This document shows positions 8,106 through 15,122 of a DNA stretch of 32,059 bases, one piece after another (the stretch's first letter is position 1; each line of letters begins with the position of its first letter). The translations under genes and the position numbers were made by a program. The DNA comes from Caballeronia sp. SEWSISQ10-4 2 (GTDB lineage Bacteria; Pseudomonadota; Gammaproteobacteria; Burkholderiales; Burkholderiaceae), in assembly GCF_030464885.1 (NCBI RefSeq), contig NZ_JALPRJ010000087.1, positions 1 to 32,059 on the forward strand, written 5' to 3'. Under the pieces are notes generated by a model. That model was given only the letters and a program-made list of their open reading frames with translations, did no database searches and was not told where the DNA came from.

Positions 8106-9107
8106 ATGGAACTCGCCATGCACGACAAGTCCAAGGCGCCGCGCCTGCCACTCCGACATTTGCTCGGCCGCAATGCGGGCGTGGCCAGCATCGCGGCGTT
8201 CTTCATCGTCTGCGCTCTCGCCTTCGCGCTCACCACGCACACGTTCCTCACCGCCGGCAATCTCCTTAACGTACTTCGTCAAAGCGCGCCGCTCCTGATC
8301 GTCGCGACAACGATGACGCTCGTCATCACAACGGGCGGCATCGACTTGTCGATCGGCTCAACGCTCGCGCTCGTGGGTGCGCTCTCGGCCATCGCGTTGC
8401 GAGCGGGCGTGCCGGGTATCGTCGTGCTGGCCGGCGGGCTCTCGCTTGGCGCGCTGATCGGCGCGATCAACGGCTACTTCATCGCGTTCGCGGGAATGCC
8501 AGCGTTCATCGTGACGCTTGGCACGCTATCGGTCGTGCGCGGCATCGCGCTGCTGATCACGCAGGGTTTTTCAGTGCCGATCGAAAACGATGGATGGTTC
8601 GTCGAGCTTGGCCGCGGCCGGCTGCTGGGCATGCCAACGCCTGCGGTCATAGCAATCCTTACGCTGCTTGCCGGATGGGTGACGCTCCGGCATACGCGAT
8701 TCGGGCGCTATGTGACCGGCATTGGCACGAATGCGGAAGGTGTGCGGCGAGCGGGTGTCGACGTGCGCGGCGTCACGCTCAAGGTTTATGTCCTTAGCGG
8801 CGCGGCGGCAGGTCTGGCCGGGCTCATCACAACCGCGCGGCTTGGCAGCGGATCGTCGAATCAGGGCGTCGGTTTTGAACTCGCGGTGATCGCTGCTGTA
8901 GTCCTCGGCAGTACCGATCTCTTTGGCGGCCGGGGAACGATCCTTGGCACCTTGCTGGGTGCGCTGACCATCGCCGTGCTCGGCAACGGGCTGATCCTGA
9001 TCAACGTCTCGCCGTTTTATACGCAGATCATCCAGGGCGCCATCATGCTGCTCGCGATATGGCTCAACACGCGCATCTTCTCGCCGCAACGGCGCAAGAA
9101 AGGTTAA
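8106..9107 (+). CDS. Sugar ABC transporter permease (RbsC-like)
   Basis: I choose ATG 8106, which follows GGAGGA at good spacing, over an in-frame ATG at 8085 inside the ATPase gene. The 333-residue product is very hydrophobic with 8-10 membrane segments. It shows the BPD_transp_2 signatures TTGGIDLSIGSTLALVGALSA, AFIVTLGTLSVVRGIALLIT, GIGTNAEGVRRAGVDVRGVTLKVYVLSGAAAGLAGL and a final NVSPFYTQIIQGAIMLLAIWLNTR. It forms the inner-membrane channel, probably as a homodimer with two ATPase copies. The stop is three bases before the next gene. Confidence 0.95.
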   Translation: MELAMHDKSKAPRLPLRHLLGRNAGVASIAAFFIVCALAFALTTHTFLTAGNLLNVLRQSAPLLIVATTMTLVITTGGIDLSIGSTLALVGALSAIALRAGVPGIVVLAGGLSLGALIGAINGYFIAFAGMPAFIVTLGTLSVVRGIALLITQGFSVPIENDGWFVELGRGRLLGMPTPAVIAILTLLAGWVTLRHTRFGRYVTGIGTNAEGVRRAGVDVRGVTLKVYVLSGAAAGLAGLITTARLGSGSSNQGVGFELAVIAAVVLGSTDLFGGRGTILGTLLGALTIAVLGNGLILINVSPFYTQIIQGAIMLLAIWLNTRIFSPQRRKKG

Positions 9108-9110
9108 GCG

Positions 9111-10190
9111 ATGAGTTCGATCTTCCGCCGCGACTCGCCGCTGCCGATAGGCGTTGGCAGCGGCCACGTGATGACCGTCCTCGGACCGCTGCCCGTCGCG
9201 AAGATGGGCGTGACGCTGATGCATGAACACATCCTGCTGGATGCTTCCGGAAAATGGGTGCCGCCCAGTTGTTGCAGCGACCGGTTTATCGGCGAGCAGA
9301 AAGTTCATATCGGCATTCTTGGCGCGCTGCGGATGAATCCGCTGATGAACCGCGACAATTGCCAACTGTTCGATGCCGACGTAGCCGTTGAAGAACTGAT
9401 GCGCTTCCGCGAGCTGGGCGGCAATACCGTGGTCGACCCGACCAACCTCGGCATTGGCCGCGACCCTGCCGCGCTGCAACGGATCTCGCGCCGTACGGGA
9501 CTGAATATTGTGATGTCGACGGGGTTTTATCTCGAACCTTCGCATCCCGACTATGTGAAACACAAATCGATCGACGAACTGGCTGCACAACTGATTTTCG
9601 ACGTCGGCGGCGCCGATGAAAAGCCTGATGTCATTGCGGGAATGATCGGCGAGATCGGCGTCTCGGCAGCGTTCACCGCGAACGAAGAGAAGTCGCTGCG
9701 CGCGGCCGCGCGAGCCAGTGCCGCGACGCATGCGCCTTTATCCGTACACCTGCCCGGCTGGGTGCGGCATGGGCATCGCGTGCTCGACATCGTTCAGGAG
9801 GAAGGCGCGGACCTGAATCACACCGTGCTGTGTCACATGAACCCGAGCCACATGGACGTCGAATATCAGCACACGCTTGCCAAACGCGGCGCCTGGCTCG
9901 AATACGACATGATCGGCATGGAGTACTTCTACGCCGATGAAAACGCGCAATCGCCCTCCGACGAAGAAAACGCACGCGCGATCAAGGCACTGATCGATGC
10001 GGGTTTTGTCGACCGGATCCTCATGTCGCAAGATGTGTTCATGAAGATCATGCTGACGCGTTTTGGCGGCCACGGTTACGGCTACATCCTCAAGTACTTC
10101 GTGCCTCGTCTGCGTCGTCACGGTGTGACTAACGAGCAGATCGAAACGATGATGACCGCGAACCCGGTGCGAGTTTTCTCGAGCAGATGA
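9111..10190 (+). CDS. Phosphotriesterase-family metal hydrolase (cog1735-like, possible lactonase)
   Basis: The 359-residue TIM-barrel product carries the phosphotriesterase ligand set: HxH at His38 and His40 (TLMHEHILLD), Glu181 in MIGEIGVS, His213 (SVHLPGW), His242 (CHMNPSH) and Asp308 (LMSQDVF). Glu181 sits where true phosphotriesterases have the carbamylated lysine, as in the PHP/cog1735 branch. Characterised members of that branch include lactonases acting on sugar lactones or phosphorylated sugar lactones. Residues 280-335 follow the usual pattern (ENARAIKALIDAGFVDRILMSQD, GYGYILKYFVPRLRRHG, ANPVRVF). Its place directly behind a sugar permease suggests a role in breaking down the imported compound rather than organophosphates. 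Substrate unproven. Confidence 0.9.
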   Translation: MSSIFRRDSPLPIGVGSGHVMTVLGPLPVAKMGVTLMHEHILLDASGKWVPPSCCSDRFIGEQKVHIGILGALRMNPLMNRDNCQLFDADVAVEELMRFRELGGNTVVDPTNLGIGRDPAALQRISRRTGLNIVMSTGFYLEPSHPDYVKHKSIDELAAQLIFDVGGADEKPDVIAGMIGEIGVSAAFTANEEKSLRAAARASAATHAPLSVHLPGWVRHGHRVLDIVQEEGADLNHTVLCHMNPSHMDVEYQHTLAKRGAWLEYDMIGMEYFYADENAQSPSDEENARAIKALIDAGFVDRILMSQDVFMKIMLTRFGGHGYGYILKYFVPRLRRHGVTNEQIETMMTANPVRVFSSR

Positions 10191-10213
10191 CGATATTTCT
10201 CACATAACGAAGT

Positions 10214-10223
10214 GAACCGGTTC
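10214..10223 (+). promoter_or_regulatory. Possible second LacI-type operator
   Basis: GAACCGGTTC is a perfect 10-bp palindrome sharing the AACCGGTT core of the site at 6216-6227. It falls in the 88-base gap between the phosphotriesterase-family gene and the GATase-fold gene, the only sizeable gap in the cluster. It may control an internal promoter for the last three genes. A short palindrome can occur by chance, so confidence is moderate. Confidence 0.45.
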
Positions 10224-10278
10224 CACCTTGCGCCGCGCGCCGCCGACACGGCCCGCCGCGCGCTTCAGGAGCACACGC

Positions 10279-11037
10279 ATGACCAAATCTGTTTTGCTCG
10301 CCGGAGAGAGCTGGACGAGCATGTCGACGCACATCAAGGGCTTCGACCAGTTTCCGACCGTGACCTATCACAATGGCGCCACGATCTTCCTCAATATCTT
10401 CAAGGACAGCGACTACGTAATCACCCACATGCCAAGTCACGAAGCGCAGGAAGCTTTTCCCTCCACGCTCGACGGATTGCTCGCTTATGACGCGATCATT
10501 CTCTCGGACATCGGCGCGAATACCTTGTTGCTTCATCCGGATACGTGGGTCAAAAGCCAGCGCACGCCGAACCGTCTCAAGCTGTTGCGAGAGTATGTCG
10601 AGGCCGGACGCGGGCTGATGATGATCGGAGGTTACCTGAGCTTCCAGGGCATCAACGGCAGTGCGCGGTTTCGCAATACGCCCGTGGAGGAAGTGATGCC
10701 TGTCACATGCCTGCCTTACGACGACCGTGTCGAGGTTCCGGAAGGGTTCAATGCGAACGTGGTCGCTTCGCACCCCGTAGTCGAAGGGCTTGGAACGCAG
10801 TGGCCGCACTTGCTTGGTTATAACGAAGTGCAGTTGAAACCCGGCGCGACGCTGATCGCGACCGTCCCCGAGACCGGCCACCCGTTGCTCGTCGCGGGCA
10901 CACATGGCCGTGGACGCACGCTTGCGTGGACCAGCGACATGTCGAGTCACTGGTTGCCGCCGGAGTTCTCCGCCTGGGAAGGCAACGCGCGGTTATGGAC
11001 GAACTGCCTCGACTGGTTGACCTCGAGTGAACAATGA
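10279..11037 (+). CDS. ThuA/GATase-fold protein (COG5426/DUF1355-type), no glutaminase cysteine
   Basis: I choose ATG 10279, which follows AGGAG, giving 252 residues. The protein resembles the group often annotated as glutamine amidotransferase or cytoplasmic protein: KSVLLAGESWTSMSTHIKG at the N-terminus, SDIGANTLLLHP, then AGRGLMMIGGYLSFQGING at the nucleophile elbow, and a C-terminal GRGRTLAWTSDMSSHWLPPEF. In class I glutamine amidotransferases the elbow reads like GxCLGxQ. Here the cysteine position is Tyr (GGYLSFQG), so ammonia release from glutamine is unlikely and a ThuA-like sugar role is more plausible. It overlaps the kinase gene by 4 bases (ATGA). Exact reaction unknown. Confidence 0.8.
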   Translation: MTKSVLLAGESWTSMSTHIKGFDQFPTVTYHNGATIFLNIFKDSDYVITHMPSHEAQEAFPSTLDGLLAYDAIILSDIGANTLLLHPDTWVKSQRTPNRLKLLREYVEAGRGLMMIGGYLSFQGINGSARFRNTPVEEVMPVTCLPYDDRVEVPEGFNANVVASHPVVEGLGTQWPHLLGYNEVQLKPGATLIATVPETGHPLLVAGTHGRGRTLAWTSDMSSHWLPPEFSAWEGNARLWTNCLDWLTSSEQ

Positions 11038-11945
11038 ACGCCAATGAAGCGCGCGTTTGCGTGATCGGCAATGCGGCAATCGACCTGGTCTTTCGGGTCG
11101 AGCGCCTGCCGCTGGCAGGCGAGACATCGCTTGCCACCAATACGTTGCGTGACTTCGGCGGCAAGGGCGCAAACCAGGCGGTGATGGCGCAACGCGCCGG
11201 CGCCCAGGTACAGTTATTCGCAGCACTCGGCAACGATGAGGATGGCGAACGTTTCCTGGCGCGGCTCATGGAAGAAGGTATCGATACACGCCATATCGCC
11301 CGCTTGCCGTGTGCGACGGATATGTCCATCGTGACGGTCGACCAGCGCGGCGAGAACACTATTGTGACTCGCAACGAGGCCGCGGCCAGCTATGCGCCCT
11401 CACCGGGCGCGGTACTCGATGCAACCCGCAGCGCCGACTGGATAGCCATGCAGGGCAATCTGAGCGAAGCCGTCACAGCCAGTCTTTTGCATCGGGCCCG
11501 GTCGGGCCGGCGTCGCACCTTGCTCAATCCCGGACCGGTATGTTTCGATTGCCGCCCAATGCTGAACGACGTGGACGTTCTCGTGGTGAATCGCGTCGAG
11601 GCGGCAGCGCTGAGCCTGCTAGAGGATCCAGAGAAAGCCGCATGCTCGCTTCAGGCATCGGGCGCAGGCGATGTTGTCGTCACACTCGGTTCCCAGGGCG
11701 TGCTCTGGTGCAACGCAGGACACACGACACTGATTCCGGCCATGCCCGCCAATGCCATCGACACCGTTGGCGCTGGCGACGCATTCTGCGGCGCCCTCCT
11801 CGCGGCACTCGCACAGGGCATTGCCATGACAGCCGCCTTGCAGCGGGCGCAAGCCACCGCTGCGTTCTCCGTCACGAGAAACGGCACGCAAGCCGCTTTC
11901 CCGAGCCGCGCCGAATTGTGCGCACTCTTCGACTCTCTAACCTGA
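11034..11945 (+). CDS. PfkB-family carbohydrate kinase (ribokinase-like)
   Basis: The 303-residue product has both PfkB signatures: GGKGANQAVMAQRAGA (42-57) near the N-terminus and DTVGAGDAFCGALLAAL near residues 243-260, with catalytic Asp249 in GAGD. The N-terminal CVIGNAAIDLVFRVERLPLAGE is the substrate-side strand set of ribokinases. It should transfer phosphate from ATP to a sugar or sugar-like hydroxyl in the cytoplasm. It is translationally coupled to the preceding gene by an ATGA overlap. Its presence with a sugar transporter implies that the imported compound, or a product of the upstream hydrolase, is phosphorylated. Specific sugar unknown. Confidence 0.9.
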   Translation: MNANEARVCVIGNAAIDLVFRVERLPLAGETSLATNTLRDFGGKGANQAVMAQRAGAQVQLFAALGNDEDGERFLARLMEEGIDTRHIARLPCATDMSIVTVDQRGENTIVTRNEAAASYAPSPGAVLDATRSADWIAMQGNLSEAVTASLLHRARSGRRRTLLNPGPVCFDCRPMLNDVDVLVVNRVEAAALSLLEDPEKAACSLQASGAGDVVVTLGSQGVLWCNAGHTTLIPAMPANAIDTVGAGDAFCGALLAALAQGIAMTAALQRAQATAAFSVTRNGTQAAFPSRAELCALFDSLT

Positions 11946-11956
11946 ATTCAATCGAT

Positions 11957-12796
11957 ATGGAAACTTCATCTGGTGTAGGACGTGGACGCACCGATTGCGT
12001 CCAGCAAATTTTTGGACGCCCGCGCGGCGTGGTGATCGGTGTGATCCACTGCCCTGCGTTTCCCGGGTCGCCACGTTATCAAGGGGCGTCGAGCGAGGCG
12101 ATGTATAACGCCGCGCTCGCCGATGCGGTGGCGTACGCGAAAGGCGGCGTCGATGGCCTGATCGTCGAAAATCATGGCGATGTACCGTTTTCGAAGCCGG
12201 ACGATATTGGTCCGGAGACGTCGGCGTTCATGTCGGTCACCGCCGACCGGATTGCCCGGGAAACCGGCTTGCCGATCGGCATCAATGTGCTTGCAAACGC
12301 AGCGCTCCCCGCGCTTGCGATCGCGGCAGCGAGCAACGCGGCGTTCGTGCGCGTGAACCAGTGGGCCAACGCATATGTCGCAAACGAGGGCCTGATAGAA
12401 GGTGCGGCGGCGGTCGCTTTGCGTTATCGAGCAAAGCTGCGTGCCGACGGCATCCACATTTTCGCAGACGCCCACGTCAAGCACGGCGCGCACGCGATCG
12501 TGTCGGATCGTTCGCTGGATGAACTGGTGCGCGATGTCGAGTTCTTCGATGCCGACGCGATCATCGCCACGGGCCAGCGCACGGGCGACGCCGCCAGCAC
12601 GGACTATTTGCGGCAGATCAGGAACGCGACGACGTTGCCGTTGCTGGTTGGCAGCGGTTGCACCGAGCGCAACATCGCGGAAATCCTGTCGGTGGTCGAC
12701 GGCGTGATTGTTGCGAGTTCGTTGAAGGTGGGGGGCGTGTGGTGGAATCCCGTCGACGAGGCCAAGGTGCGCAGCTTCATGCAGGCAGCGCGTTAG
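11957..12796 (+). CDS. BtpA/SgcQ-family TIM-barrel protein
   Basis: The 279-residue product begins at ATG 11957, 11 bases after the kinase stop, with no strong ribosome site, so coupling to the kinase is likely. It has the BtpA family pattern: GVIHCPAFPGSPRY near residue 30, DAVAYAKGGVDGLIVENHGDVPF, IARETGLPIGINVLANAALPALAIAAASNAAFVRVNQWANAYV, IFADAHVKHG, DADAIIATGQRTG and LLVGSGCTERNIAEIL. Members were first linked to photosystem I stability in cyanobacteria, but in heterotrophs they occur in sugar operons such as the E. coli sgc locus, where their reaction is not established. The conserved HGD, KHG and GSG loops line the barrel mouth as expected for an aldolase- or nucleosidase-like enzyme (inference). 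Confidence 0.88.
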   Translation: METSSGVGRGRTDCVQQIFGRPRGVVIGVIHCPAFPGSPRYQGASSEAMYNAALADAVAYAKGGVDGLIVENHGDVPFSKPDDIGPETSAFMSVTADRIARETGLPIGINVLANAALPALAIAAASNAAFVRVNQWANAYVANEGLIEGAAAVALRYRAKLRADGIHIFADAHVKHGAHAIVSDRSLDELVRDVEFFDADAIIATGQRTGDAASTDYLRQIRNATTLPLLVGSGCTERNIAEILSVVDGVIVASSLKVGGVWWNPVDEAKVRSFMQAAR

Positions 12797-13260
12797 GCGG
12801 TTTGCATTGGCCGTGGGCTCGCCGTCGACCTCTTAAGCGTCCGCTTGTCCAATGATCAACGGCATTCCGGTGCAACCGGGAACCATTACCGTCGCGCCGA
12901 AATTGCCACGATACTTCTATCGATGAAGTTCGCTTTCAAGCCGTAAGCACCGTGAATTAAAACCATAAGCAAGAGCGGTTGTTTGTGCGTCGATCCCTCC
13001 TTAAGGATGCCCTAAGCAAAGGGCGATGAACATGGCACTGCCAGACGCGAATTGTTGCCACCGATACGAACGACCGCCTGAGGACGTTCGAGCGTACGGC
13101 AGGTTGCTTCTGTGATGCTGTTCCAGTGCGCAGCGGATGCCGCACGAGGAAGATAGAACTTATTAAACACTGCTGGATTAACTGACCTTGATTGTGACGC
13201 GCGGCGGCAGGCGGTCGTGCGCAAAACGTTAATCTCGCAATACAGCATGGGGAGAGCACA
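12797..13260. other. Intergenic stretch with no recognised gene
   Basis: About 460 bases without a supportable coding region. Minus-strand frames between roughly 12957 and 13274 have no family motif, odd composition and poor starts. No hairpin with a T run follows the BtpA-like gene. The final bases contain GGGGAG, the ribosome site of the methyltransferase gene. Confidence 0.45.
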
Positions 13261-13830
13261 GTGAGCGCTTTCAACAGCGTTTTGATACAGGCGTTCGGCC
13301 GTCCAAGCGGTATCCTCGGCCGGCTAGGGGGCGCGATGATGGCCAGGATGAACCAGCCGTACGCGGCCTGGGTAATCGGCCTGCTGGAAATTCATGGAAA
13401 CGATCGCGTATGCGAAGTGGGCTTTGGCCCAGGGGTTGGCATTGAGCTTCTGGCGCAGTCCGCGAACTACGTTGCCGGCATCGATCCGTCTCTGGAGATG
13501 TTGAGTCAAGCCGCCGTTCGCAATGCTCAAGCGCTCGAAAGCGGCCAGGTCGATCTGCGAATTGGCACCGCGGACCGCCTCCCTTTCGAGAACAATACAT
13601 TCGACAAGGTGTTGTCGATCAATTCGATGCAAATGTGGCCGGATGCCACCGCCGGCATCGCGGAGATCTGGCGTGTAATGAAACCGGGCGCCACGATTGC
13701 GCTGGGCTTCACCGCCCATTCGGGACAGACGCAAAGCAGGCTGGTTGAAAGGCTCACAGTCGCGGGCTTCGTCAACGCAAGGGTGGTCGAAACAGAGGGG
13801 GCGTTCTGTGCGCTTGCCATCAAGCGGTAA
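13261..13830 (+). CDS. Class I SAM-dependent methyltransferase
   Basis: The product is 189 residues from GTG 13261, which follows GGGGAG. The Methyltransf_11-type core is complete: motif I VCEVGFGPGVGIELLA (about 51-66), acidic loop GIDPSLEML (75-83), NAQALESGQVDLRIGTADRLPFENNTFDKVLSINSMQMW and IAEIWRVMKPGATIALGF. It should transfer a methyl group from S-adenosylmethionine to a small molecule. The short C-terminal part gives no substrate clue. It is a single gene flanked by intergenic DNA and a convergent gene, so context does not help. Confidence 0.9.
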   Translation: MSAFNSVLIQAFGRPSGILGRLGGAMMARMNQPYAAWVIGLLEIHGNDRVCEVGFGPGVGIELLAQSANYVAGIDPSLEMLSQAAVRNAQALESGQVDLRIGTADRLPFENNTFDKVLSINSMQMWPDATAGIAEIWRVMKPGATIALGFTAHSGQTQSRLVERLTVAGFVNARVVETEGAFCALAIKR

Positions 13831-13856
13831 GCCGACAGGCCACGGCCTCCGCTGCG

Positions 13857-14132
13857 TCATTGGGCAGCGTGGCCGGCGGACCGCGGCCCACGCAGAATCT
13901 GGTAAATGCTCACCAGATGCCTCTCTCCGACCTCACCGGCGCCGGTTCGGATGACGGCGTATCTCGGCGGCGTCACGTGAAGCGCACGACAGACCGCAGA
14001 CAGATACGGCTTTATGCCCGGCCCGGCACAGCTTTGCGCGGCAGCGATAATCGCCGCATCGCCAACCTGGCCACGCAACCACGCCAGCACCTGACGATCC
14101 CGCTCGTTTTGAACTCGCACCCACCGTTCCAT
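13857..14132 (-). CDS. 91-residue protein of unknown function under a perfect LexA box
   Basis: I choose the ATG at 14132, which has GGAGG five bases upstream; an in-frame ATG at 14144 would overlap that ribosome site. The product begins MERWVRVQNERDRQVLAWLR and continues with QVGDAAIIAAAQSC, then GPGIKPYLSAVCRALHV, TPPRYAVIRTG and LVSIYQILRG. It is basic at the N-terminus, looks mainly alpha-helical and has no signal peptide. The AII-AAAQ-x17-LSAVCRALHVTPP arrangement could form a small helical DNA-contacting unit, but I recognise no named family. The 16-bp LexA consensus lies 15 bases before the start, so the gene is likely induced by DNA damage. Real gene likely; function unknown. Confidence 0.75.
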   Translation of the reverse strand: MERWVRVQNERDRQVLAWLRGQVGDAAIIAAAQSCAGPGIKPYLSAVCRALHVTPPRYAVIRTGAGEVGERHLVSIYQILRGPRSAGHAAQ

Positions 14133-14146
14133 AGCGACCTCCATAC

Positions 14147-14162
14147 CTGTATATATATACAG
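14147..14162 (-). promoter_or_regulatory. Perfect LexA (SOS) box
   Basis: CTGTATATATATACAG is a perfect 16-bp palindrome identical to the textbook E. coli LexA consensus and matching the CTG-N10-CAG form used in beta-proteobacteria. It ends 15 bases before the start of the 91-residue gene on the minus strand, and its TATATA core can serve as the -10 element. LexA binding would block that promoter. No gene is divergent on the plus strand, so the small gene is its only target here. Confidence 0.85.
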
Positions 14163-14222
14163 TGTTTTGAAGATAGCCTAAGCTTGTGACAAATACAAGG
14201 CGGTAAGTACGGAATCGCGTCC

Positions 14223-14603
14223 TCAGCTCAATGGCCGGGCGAAGCTGAGTTCGTGTCCGTCAGGGTCGCTGACGTGGAAATAGCGTTCGTTCCAGGGCGC
14301 ATCGCGCGGCGTGAACGCCGGCGTGATACCGGCCGCGAGTGCTTTGTGGTACATCGCGTCAACGTCCGAGACATAGATGATCACCCGGCCCCACCAGCTG
14401 ATCGGGCCGTGAGTTTCCGTCGTCAGGTTGAGAAACGACCTGCCCAGTGCGAATGAAGTGAACGCTTCGTTTTCGCCGCCGTGCAATAGCGAAAAACCGA
14501 GCGCCTGGTAAAAGCGCACAGCGCGCCGCATGTCGCGCGTCGAGAACGTCACGGCGCTCAGGCCTTCGATCTCCGGCTCGGTTCCGGTAGAGGGCAGATT
14601 CAT
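14223..14603 (-). CDS. VOC (glyoxalase/bleomycin-resistance fold) protein
   Basis: The 126-residue product is a single vicinal-oxygen-chelate module pair: IEGLSAVTFSTRDMRRAVRFYQALGFSLLHGG, FTSFALGRSFLNL, WWGRVIIYVSDVDAMYHKALAAGI and the closing RYFHVSDPDGHELSFARPL. The C-terminal Glu of GHELSFA is the usual metal ligand and His110 of RYFHVSDP is plausible, but the first-strand histidine is replaced (SAVTFST). The metal site may therefore be altered, as in drug- or lactoylglutathione-binding variants. It lies 33 bases after a small unknown gene on the same strand, probably one transcript. Confidence 0.88.
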   Translation of the reverse strand: MNLPSTGTEPEIEGLSAVTFSTRDMRRAVRFYQALGFSLLHGGENEAFTSFALGRSFLNLTTETHGPISWWGRVIIYVSDVDAMYHKALAAGITPAFTPRDAPWNERYFHVSDPDGHELSFARPLS

Positions 14604-14636
14604 CGGCAGGTGCGCTCCGTGGCGATGCCGCTGCTA

Positions 14637-14957
14637 TTACGAGTGGTGGTGATGCGAGACGAGCGACAACACGGAAAGATCCGGATGCGTGCCGTCGATA
14701 ATGCTTCGCCCGATGTGCCGCGCGTCCTGTACGGCGTCGTCGGCGCTCTTGAATTCGTCGTTGCCGTCCGAGTGAAAGCGTACGGCTTCGCCCGGCGCAT
14801 CGGCATTCGCGCCGTGACGGCAGACGTGGCCGATGTAGACATACCGGTCGCTTGCGCGCGGCGGCGCATGCTCCGGGGTCGGCTTCAACTGGGGCAGGAC
14901 GTGGATATCGAAGCCTTCGTATTCAAACACGTGCCATTGAGCAGGTTCGTCGGGCAT
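14637..14957 (-). CDS. Small conserved-looking hypothetical protein, His-rich C-terminus
   Basis: The 106-residue product starts at ATG 14957 behind a strong GGGAGGG. It reads WHVFEYEGFDIHVLPQLKP, then SDRYVYIGHVCRHGAN, AVRFHSDGNDEFKSADDAVQDA and a terminal SHHHHS. The DEFKSADDAVQDARHIGRSIID region looks like a helix closing a small alpha/beta fold. I do not recognise a named family. The natural four-histidine tail could bind a divalent metal. It precedes the VOC gene in a probable two-gene unit. Confidence 0.65.
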   Translation of the reverse strand: MPDEPAQWHVFEYEGFDIHVLPQLKPTPEHAPPRASDRYVYIGHVCRHGANADAPGEAVRFHSDGNDEFKSADDAVQDARHIGRSIIDGTHPDLSVLSLVSHHHHS

Positions 14958-15122
14958 AGCGCCCTCCCTTGTGTTGATTCCCGGATCGAACGCCTATGTG
15001 GAACGCTGCGCGCTCACGCGACCAGCGGAAGGTTCGTCCATGCATCAACGTTACTCCTGATGCCGCTGCGAATCCATCCAGCGCCGCCGTAACGACACGA
15101 CCTCGGTCCCCGGCTCCATCGG

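Noticed and set aside
6395..8260. A 621-codon open frame on the minus strand
   Set aside because: It is antisense to the binding-protein and ATPase genes, is rich in His/Arg/Asp as expected from GC-skewed antisense codons, and has no domain.
8571..9731. A 386-codon minus-strand frame
   Set aside because: Antisense to the permease and phosphotriesterase-family genes, with the same low-complexity charged composition and no motif.
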